The notes below the pieces were generated by a model. The model was not told the origin of the DNA. It worked only from the letters and a program-made list of their open reading frames with translations, and did not search any database. From Clytia hemisphaerica (taxonomy: Eukaryota; Cnidaria; Hydrozoa; Leptothecata; Clytiidae): a stretch of 64,000 bases of DNA. Position 1 is the stretch's first letter. Each line of letters starts with the position of its first letter. Positions 57,835-64,000 of this stretch are shown one piece after another. Location: assembly GCA_902728285.1 (NCBI GenBank), contig CACVBU010001117.1, positions 1,054,001-1,118,000 of the forward strand, given 5' to 3'. The translations under genes and the position numbers were made by a program.

Positions 57835-58085
57835 CCACCAGTACACTGATTATAACACCCCTGTGCCACGTACCCACTGGGACCCCAGCCCCACTGGAAA
57901 ATTTGGCAAAAATTTCGTCCCCGGTTAGAAAAAACCCTACAATTTCAGCCCCACTGGGAAATTGACTTTGATTTCATCCCCATTCGGAACTCCATGTTTA
58001 AAAATTGCACTCCAAAACCATTCACACTTGGAACAATAGAATTTCTATCCCCATTAGGAAAAAAGTTCCACCGGGGATGTGAGAC
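57835..58085. repeat. Foldback family P-like CCCACTGGGA array
   Basis: Repeated CCCCACTGG(G/A)AAA-type units end in CCACCGGGGATGTGAGACGGGGCTGTATTATAAG, the same sort of end as the repeats near 2500 and 25800. The left terminus is unclear. Confidence 0.5.
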
Positions 58086-58260
58086 GGGGCTGTATTATAA
58101 GAAGTATTTCAAGAAGTACTCACTGACCTAAAAAGTTGCGTTGTAAAAAAATGTGCGCATTTCATTTGCAGCGTTACTATCAGCTACTCTTATACATCTT
58201 GATCTTAAAACGTTCTCAAAAAAATTAAATTGAATTATTTTCTTTTTTTTATTTCGACTA

Positions 58261-58688
58261 TGGGGCCATCCACATAGTACGTACGCACTAAGAGAAAGAA
58301 GGGGGTCTTCTCAAAAGCGTATGCTTCCGTACAAGGAGAGGGGAGGGGTCAAAGGAAAATGTACGTACGTAGAGAAAACTTTTTCATAGCCCTTTTTTGC
58401 TTGTAAAATCTTTTGAAAGAGAATAAAAAGAGAATTCTTGTTCGTGTTATACGCATCAAGGAAAAGAAAAAGTTTCTTGATAAACATTGAGTTTCATGTA
58501 TGAAATAAAGGTCCGAACCAAACGACTTTAATTAGAAATTTTCTTCAACAGAGGGGGGGGGGGGGTGAATGAGTACGTAAAAGTACGTACTTACCAGGGG
58601 GTATAGCCATTTGCGTACGCTTGCGTACAGGGGGAGGGGATACTCGATTTTCGACATTTTAGTGCGTACGTACTATGTGGACGGCCCC
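58261..58688. mobile_element. DNA element with GTACGTAC-rich inverted repeats
   Basis: The ends are GGGGCCATCCACATAGTACG and the complement of GGGGCCGTCCACATAGTACG, with inverted similarity continuing as TACGCACTAA. TAT may be duplicated on both sides. Inner arms repeat GTACGTAC and GGGGAGGGG motifs. No ORF. Superfamily not assigned. Confidence 0.8.
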
Positions 58689-58797
58689 TATTTTGAGCCT
58701 CGTCGTTCTTATAAAATTGTCTCATAATCGTTGAATGTGGGTTGTTGGGGATGTATGGCCAGCAAGGATTAACTCAAAGTCTCACTCAAAGGTCAAT

Positions 58798-59082
58798 GAG
58801 TCTTTTCCAGAAAAAAAAATCGTGCACCCCCTGTTGAGGAGGTCCATTTCCGTTCCAAGGGGGTAAGGTTTGAAATGCAGTGGAATTCCATAAGGGTAGA
58901 CGAAAATCCGTCAAAAATAAGCGGAATTCCAAGGTTCCAAGGGGGTAATGATTGAAAATTTGTAATAATTCGGAATTCCAAAGGGGTATGATCCTAAAAT
59001 TGCCTGGAATTCCAAGGGGTTAGGTCACAAAAGGTTGGACCTCCTCAACAGGGGGTGCAGGGGGGGGTTTCTGGAAAAGCCC
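58798..59082. mobile_element. Foldback family D copy
   Basis: CTTTTCCAGAAAAAAAAATCG with ACCCCCTGTTGAGGAGGTCC at the left; the complementary GGACCTCCTCAACAGGGGGT and TTTCTGGAAAAGCCC at the right. AAT on both sides. The interior repeats GGAATTCCAAGGGGGTA-type units. Confidence 0.75.
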
Positions 59083-59356
59083 AATGAGTCTTTCAAATTT
59101 CAGAGAATTCGAAAATGGTCTAATCTAGTGTTTATAATGAGTAATACTCCTCAATATTTTTAGCAGATTTTTACCGAAACTAAAAAGGCCAAAGAATAAA
59201 CAAAATTTCGCGAAACAAGAAATTACACGTCCGATTTGGCAACCGAAAGTAAATAACAAAACCAAAACCACTGAAAATCGAAAGTCATCTGACAAGAGAG
59301 GAAAGTACTTCAATGAACAAACTTTGTGTATTATATATAGAAAAAAAAAAGAATTC

Positions 59357-59362
59357 TTTATT
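59357..59362 (-). terminator. Poly(A) signal of COA5
   Basis: AATAAA on the minus strand (within GAGAATAAAGAATTC), 102 bp after the COA5 stop codon. Confidence 0.65.
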
Positions 59363-59463
59363 CTCACCATTTTTTAATAAAGTTTCATATCCTACTTATT
59401 TACAAAACTTACAAAAATACCTACAAATCGGTGGGAGATTCTTTGAAATCATCCTTGGGTAAA

Positions 59464-61948
59464 TCAGTAACCTTTTCTTCCTCGAAATCGATTCCTCATA
59501 TCGAGCTGAACAAGAAAAACAAATCATTATAAACATTTTGCTTCTTATGGTCATATCTTAAGGCTTGGGGATACGAGAAGTTTTTTTCGCGTTGGTGCAA
59601 TACAACATGCTCCATCCTACCAACCTGAACAGCTTTCTCGTGTCAACCCCATTTTTCTTTTCACCAATAAAAATGAAATCGACAAAACTTTTAATAACAT
59701 TTGTGTGTCTCTCATTGACTCAAATCAATTTTGTTTCATTGTCCCAGGGACAAAATCAGCGCGTCTTTTGGGTATTTCCCACACTTTTTGTCCCATGAAG
59801 CAATAAAAGAAACTATGAGACACAAATTTTTTTCTTGTGTTGTAGGATGGAGCATGTTGCATTGCACCAACGCGAAAAAAACTTCTCGTGTCCCCAAGCC
59901 TTTGGGATCTTTGTCTATCTAAGCTATCTAATCATCTTACGGGAAATTTCTGAATTACTTCCAGAACGAATTTTTTACTGGTGGCTTATTCGAGTGCTGG
60001 CCTAACAACCGAATTAAGTCCCGGCGAATGAGTGAGTCTGGACTACCTTAAAGGGAAGAAATTTTCGCGGGAACAAAATTTCGCGGTTTTCGCGGATTTT
60101 GCCTAAAACCGCGAAATTAAGTTCCCGCGAAATTTTACAAAATCGTCAATCCGCGAAATTAAATTTCCCGCGAAATTTAATTTATTTCACGCATTCCCCA
60201 AAATTCGTACTATTTCAAGCCTTAAAACAGGTTTTTTGCTTATTTAATAACGCTTTTGGTCAAGAATATCCTGCAACCGCGAAATTAAATTCCCGCGAAT
60301 TTTTCGAAAATCCATGAAACGCGAAATTAAATTCCCGCAAAAAGATTTTTTTGACCAACCGCGAAATTAAATTCCCGCGAAAATTTCTTCCCTTAAGGTA
60401 CGAAAAAGACGGGTTTAGAAACCTAGGGGAGCATCATCTATTTTTTCAAGAGATTAGGTAGCAGAGCCGGTGTATGAACTTCGTCCTTATACGTTTTTTT
60501 AAGCCTTGGGGTATTCTTGTCTTTTTCAGTTTTCATTTTCACAATTTTGTGACCATTTTTACCCATTTTCCTAAAAAATCGGGTGTTTTCGAGTCCGCAA
60601 AGCCTTAAAATGTTCTTAACTTGTTCTTAACATTTTTGCCATATCGAAGCTTTATGTTCTTATATAGTTTGTTCTTACAATCCGTGCCATAATATATTTG
60701 CACTTTTGGCTAATTTACCATTTTTCGAAAATTGAAGTTCGAGCGAGAATGTCAATTTTAGGCCCTCAACTTGATTTCATCGATTATTTCGATCTGGGAG
60801 GGATTTATTGGTTTCTAGGCTATATCTCAAGCCCTACTGGACCATTTTTGAACTTTTGGATCCTCAGATCCTAAGGTCCTAAGTCTTAAGTGTCCTTGAT
60901 TGTATAAAAAACGTGTATTGGGACATATTAGCACTGAGTCCTGACCAGGAAGATCGTATTGGCCAGCATCTCGGCAGTGGCATAAAACTAATGTGGCGCA
61001 AACTGACAGCAGCACGGCAGAGGTGAAAACCCTTGGAATGAGTGTGAATTGTTTGTGAGAAATATTAAATTTTTCAATTGCTGTACGACATGTACCGAAG
61101 GAGTATCCCAAAATTATAGAAACCTTTTTACTACTATCAAGAGGCTCTAAATTTTCCTAATTGGTGCATAAGAGTCCCGGGAGGGGCACTTGATTCAAAA
61201 ACGACGGCACATACGGCCCAAAATTAGGCCTTTGAAATCGGACGGTTACAGTGCAGAGAAAATCTAGTCAAATTTGATTAACTTTGGGCGAAAAATCTAC
61301 TCTTACGGTGTATTTTCTTGAGAGTGAAAGCCAGCTAAAGAACGAAGAATCTTACCACGAGAAAACTTTCGGATTACCAAACTCCAAATATTGAAAATTA
61401 AATAAAGTAGAAAATAAAATTTGCACGAGTCCAGAGAACGAGTATTTCCTCCTTTGTTAGGAGTGATTATCGTTTATTGCAGTCCAAACCATACAATTCC
61501 GAGGTAATTGGCAGTAAACAATAATTCTCTATCGAAAAAAGACATTCTCTCCAACTTTTTTTTGTTCATACAAACATTCGAAAAACCTCTGTATTCTTTA
61601 GTCTAAAAAGAAGCTATGTATTACATTGCAGTTTGATTTTTAAAAGGAATCTACTAAAATGAAAAGTCCCTTGTTTTGCTATAGTGAAGAAGTCAATGTA
61701 TTGTTACAAAAGGCGCGGGGAAGCGAAAGGAATGGGGGAAAGTGGTATAGTGCAATTAACGATTAATCGCACTCCTCTTAACCAATCAGATTTGAGTAAT
61801 TTTGCACTACTGAGGATTAGTAAAAATAATCGCACAGTATACTCACCATAGATCGTCTACATTCATAGAAAGAATACTGAATTTGCCTGCAATCCTCATT
61901 GACGCCAGCTGAAGTTGATTGCATACATTCCCTTACTGATTTGCCATC
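59464..61948 (-). CDS. COA5: COA5/PET191 cytochrome c oxidase assembly factor, last two coding exons
   Basis: COA5 (yeast Pet191) is a small twin CX9C protein needed to assemble mitochondrial complex IV. The exon at 61847-61948 (acceptor TTTTTTATAG, donor ATG|GTGAGT) encodes 34 residues starting DGKSVRECMQS, with the second CX9C motif as C-RQIQYSFYE-C, then RRSM. The last exon at 59464-59505 (acceptor TTGTTCAG) encodes LDMRNRFRGRKGY and a stop. The residue pattern QYSFYECRRSM-LD-RFRGRKGY is diagnostic of the family. Both exons are in phase 0. The N-terminal exon with the first CX9C was not found up to the BEL/Pao element at 62779, so it probably lies beyond the window. The 2.3-kb intron holds three repeats. 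Confidence 0.9.
59561..59901. mobile_element. MITE with 60-bp inverted repeats in a COA5 intron
   Basis: The ends AGGCTTGGGGATACGAGAAG and its near-exact complement continue inward through TTCGCGTTGGTGCAATACAA and CATGCTCCATCCTAC. It is 341 bp. ORFs across it are artefacts. It lies 56 bp upstream (transcript sense) of the last COA5 exon. Confidence 0.85.
60044..60400. mobile_element. MITE family H copy
   Basis: TACCTTAAAGGGAAGAAATT at the left and the complement of TACCTTAAGGGAAGAAATTT at the right. Eight or so CGCGAAATTAAATTCCCGCG-type units fill it in both orientations. It lies in the COA5 intron. Confidence 0.85.
60490..60915. mobile_element. MITE family B copy with extra sequence
   Basis: It starts TA|TACGTTTTTTTAAGCCTTG and carries GAGTCCGCAAAGCC and TTATATAGTTTGTTC. 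It then has about 220 bp of other sequence before TTGTATAAAAAACGTG|TA. Either an insertion or a longer variant. In the COA5 intron. Confidence 0.5.
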
Positions 61949-62778
61949 CTATAAAAAACAAAATAACGAACAAAAATGTACATGGGCAAAACAAATAGTC
62001 CGACTTAAATTTCTTCAAACCAGAGTTTTTTGTTTCACACACAGAAGAAACCATTTTACATTTTTAAATAATTGATTACAAAACTTCATTAAAGTTAACA
62101 CTACTAGTATTCTGAACAAGAGAAAGGATAGAATCACTGATTTGACTAAAATTAATAATTAGCAGTAATAGAAGAAAAAACCTCTTATAGAAGCCTGAGG
62201 TGAGGACGTTTTTGAGTTTGTTTATAACACTCATTGTAACTCCAAAAGATTTTAATAAGAATTTCCAACTTAGAAATTCATCAAAATCAAAGTAAATGGC
62301 ATTTGTCCTACAGAAATGTTTGTGTGGCATATTTTTTTTGTTGTTTTTGGGTGAAATTTATACCAAGAACGTTTTTGGATGCTTTTATTATTATACTGTA
62401 TATACAGTAACTGCCAGAGACTGCAGAAAGCAGATTCTTATCTGTTATTTCCAACTAATGTTGGTTGTTTACAGGGTCGTTGTATAACACGGAGCCCATC
62501 CATGGAGTACTCCATTGGTGTAACTATTTCACAACAACCTTTGTCTAGATTAGAATGTAATGTTGTGACTTTCTGATTTTTAGGCAAATCAAGCACAGCA
62601 AAACATGGTATGTGCACTTTTTTATATAAGAACTAGGAAAGTTTACGATGAAGCTCAGATTGTCTCAGCTTTGGCTTATTGTCTTTCACAACACACTGTT
62701 GCCTAAGAACAAAAATATTTAACCTGCTAGTACTGAATGGCTGAGGGCAAGTATATGCTGCTTAGTAATTCGTTATTT
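60916..62778. other. Rest of the COA5 locus, no other gene seen
   Basis: Apart from the COA5 exon at 61847-61948, I see no coding exon or repeat I can define. I searched by eye for an N-terminal COA5 exon between 61950 and 62778 without success. Confidence 0.4.
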
Positions 62779-63101
62779 TGTGGGAAATTGATTCGGCCAC
62801 AATAATAACTCACGGACACGGTTGATTACAAAAACCAATAACAAAATCTCTTTCTCCGGATCACCATAAAATATGTACACTATCAAATAAATCCACTCCG
62901 TTCTTCCACTATTTAAATTTTATCCACTCGTCTCTGCTGGCTCCCATCACTAACTTCTTCTCTCTGCTACTAACTCTCACGCTCTCCATGTGCTCAAAAT
63001 ATATAAGAGCGCATGCGCAATATGCTATTTATACCTAAGTTATGTAACATAAAGCATATACTAGTAAATATGTAACAAAAAACTAGTAAATTTTCCTCAC
63101 A
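62779..63101 (-). repeat. Candidate 3' LTR of the BEL/Pao element
   Basis: Read on the minus strand, the polypurine tract GGGGGAG is followed at 63101 by TGTGAGGAAAATT, and a plausible end CCCACA occurs at 62779, giving 323 bp with TGTG(A/G)G / CCCACA ends. A TATAAATA (63026-63033) stands inside, as expected for an LTR promoter. Without the 5' LTR the far boundary is a guess. Confidence 0.5.
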
Positions 63102-63176
63102 CTCCCCCAAATTTATACCTGAGGTATAAATTTTAATTCCCGTTCTTTATAATCGTGACAATTTTCTCGTCACAGT

Positions 63177-64000
63177 CTACAATTCTACAAGAGGCACGTT
63201 GCCTTCTTCTATAGCTTGATCCGAAATTTTCAATTTTGCAATCGTCTTTGCTGTTCGTTTTGGTCTTTCTCGTTTCACTTCTTCTGTTTGTGGTTTCTTT
63301 GCTTTAGACGCCACTGAAAGTTCAAGTGGAAATAAATGTTCTGGTGCCCGTTCTAAAGTGTTCTTTCCAGCACGTAATCGAACTGCTCGAACGATACCAT
63401 CTTTGCCTGGCATCGTTTGGTCAACGATGCCCAAGTTCCAATGTGCTCGATTTCTCTCGTCTCCTTTGATGATCACCACGTCTCCTTCTTTGAATTGACT
63501 CCCTTCGTTGTTGTTCAGTTGATGACGCTCACGTAGATATTTGACATACTCCGTTGACCAGCGTTGCCAGATTTTCTCTCTCGCATTCTTCAGGTACTTG
63601 TATCGCTTCTTGAGATCGATGCTCACCTCCAGTTCCTCTTCGATGTTGTCGAGGTGTGGAATCTCCACTGGATAATCAAACATCATTGCGTTCGGCGTCA
63701 GGATCATTGATTGTATGTCGTCTTCGATGTAACCCAGTGGTCTGTTGTTCATCATCGTTTCCACCTTCAACATGATCGATTTGAATTCCTCCAATCTTGG
63801 CTTTATCGTCCCGAGTGTCTTCCATAGTGTCTGTTTCATCAATCCAACCAGTCGCTCAAACTGTCCTCCCCACCATGGTGCTCAGCTCAAATTGAACTGC
63901 CACTTGATGTCTTGATTTGCCAGGAAATTGTGCAATTCTTCTTCTTTCCGAACTTGCTTTAGCCATTTCTCCATTGTTTGAAATCTTGAAAAGTTGTCGG
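63177..64000 (-). pseudogene. BEL/Pao LTR retrotransposon, integrase C-terminus and DUF5641
   Basis: The minus-strand reading from the right edge shows the end of an integrase core: APWWGGQFERLVGLMKQTLW, a hallmark of BEL/Pao integrases. The DUF5641-type C-terminal domain follows, with NNRPLGY, LTPNAMMF, RWSTEYVKYLRERHQ, FKEGDVVIIKGDERNRAHW and VRAVRLRAG. The frame ends with a stop at 63177. One in-frame stop (TGA) precedes APWWGG, where an Arg codon is usual, so this copy is probably dead. Gag, protease and reverse transcriptase lie outside the window. Confidence 0.9.

Noticed and set aside
59395..59500. Acidic C-terminal exon in another frame (IDFEEEKVTDLPKDDFKESP)
   Set aside because: The same bases in another frame give the conserved COA5 end LDMRNRFRGRKGY, which joins in phase to the exon at 61847.
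59565..59922. Overlapping 77- and 63-codon ORFs
   Set aside because: Both run through the 60-bp inverted repeats of a MITE in the COA5 intron.

Overview
The window looks like AT-rich animal nuclear DNA. Genes are split by GT-AG introns, bacterial-style ORFs are absent, and the space between exons is filled with non-autonomous transposons. Remnants of several non-LTR retrotransposon (LINE) families and one BEL/Pao LTR retrotransposon are present. The LINE families resemble ones I associate with cnidarians and other marine invertebrates, so a cnidarian-like genome is my best guess, but this is inference. I find four protein-coding loci.

Left part (1-11.2 kb, minus strand): the 5' part of a gene with a single 3.1-kb first coding exon (8073-11205). 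It encodes a long, disordered protein rich in basic-x-Ser motifs. The gene continues through a small exon at 2635-2750, possibly also one at 3263-3406, and runs off the left edge. Its 4.7-kb intron holds MITE-type repeats. I could not name the protein.

Middle-left (11.2-37.4 kb): no convincing host gene. It holds mariner- and pogo-like MITEs, three decayed reverse-transcriptase fragments, a 3.5-kb inverted-repeat element with a 6-bp target duplication (24651-28150), a 0.75-kb foldback palindrome (29750-30496), a LINE remnant with two later insertions (30835-32548) and a G-tract foldback element (34279-35252).

Middle-right (37.5-47.6 kb, plus strand): a complete eight-exon prostaglandin reductase 1-like gene, 344 codons. 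One coding exon of 46 nt lies 35 nt downstream of a 166-bp palindrome. The gene and its flank carry three copies of one hAT-like MITE, a foldback with an 11-bp target duplication, a LINE 3' end, a tRNA-derived SINE and a three-level nest of foldback elements.

Right part (47.7-64 kb): a degraded LINE tail, more foldbacks, then a two-exon multipass membrane protein gene (TLC-domain-like, 54847-56672) with a TATA box and a CRE-like palindrome upstream. Next come the last two coding exons of COA5/PET191 (minus strand, 59464-61948), whose first exon I could not find. At the right edge is the 3' part of a BEL/Pao element on the minus strand, with a candidate 3' LTR and an in-frame stop in its integrase.

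The gene products have no evident joint function. The dominant theme is layered transposition: many insertions carry intact target duplications and interrupt one another, so a relative order of activity can be read directly.
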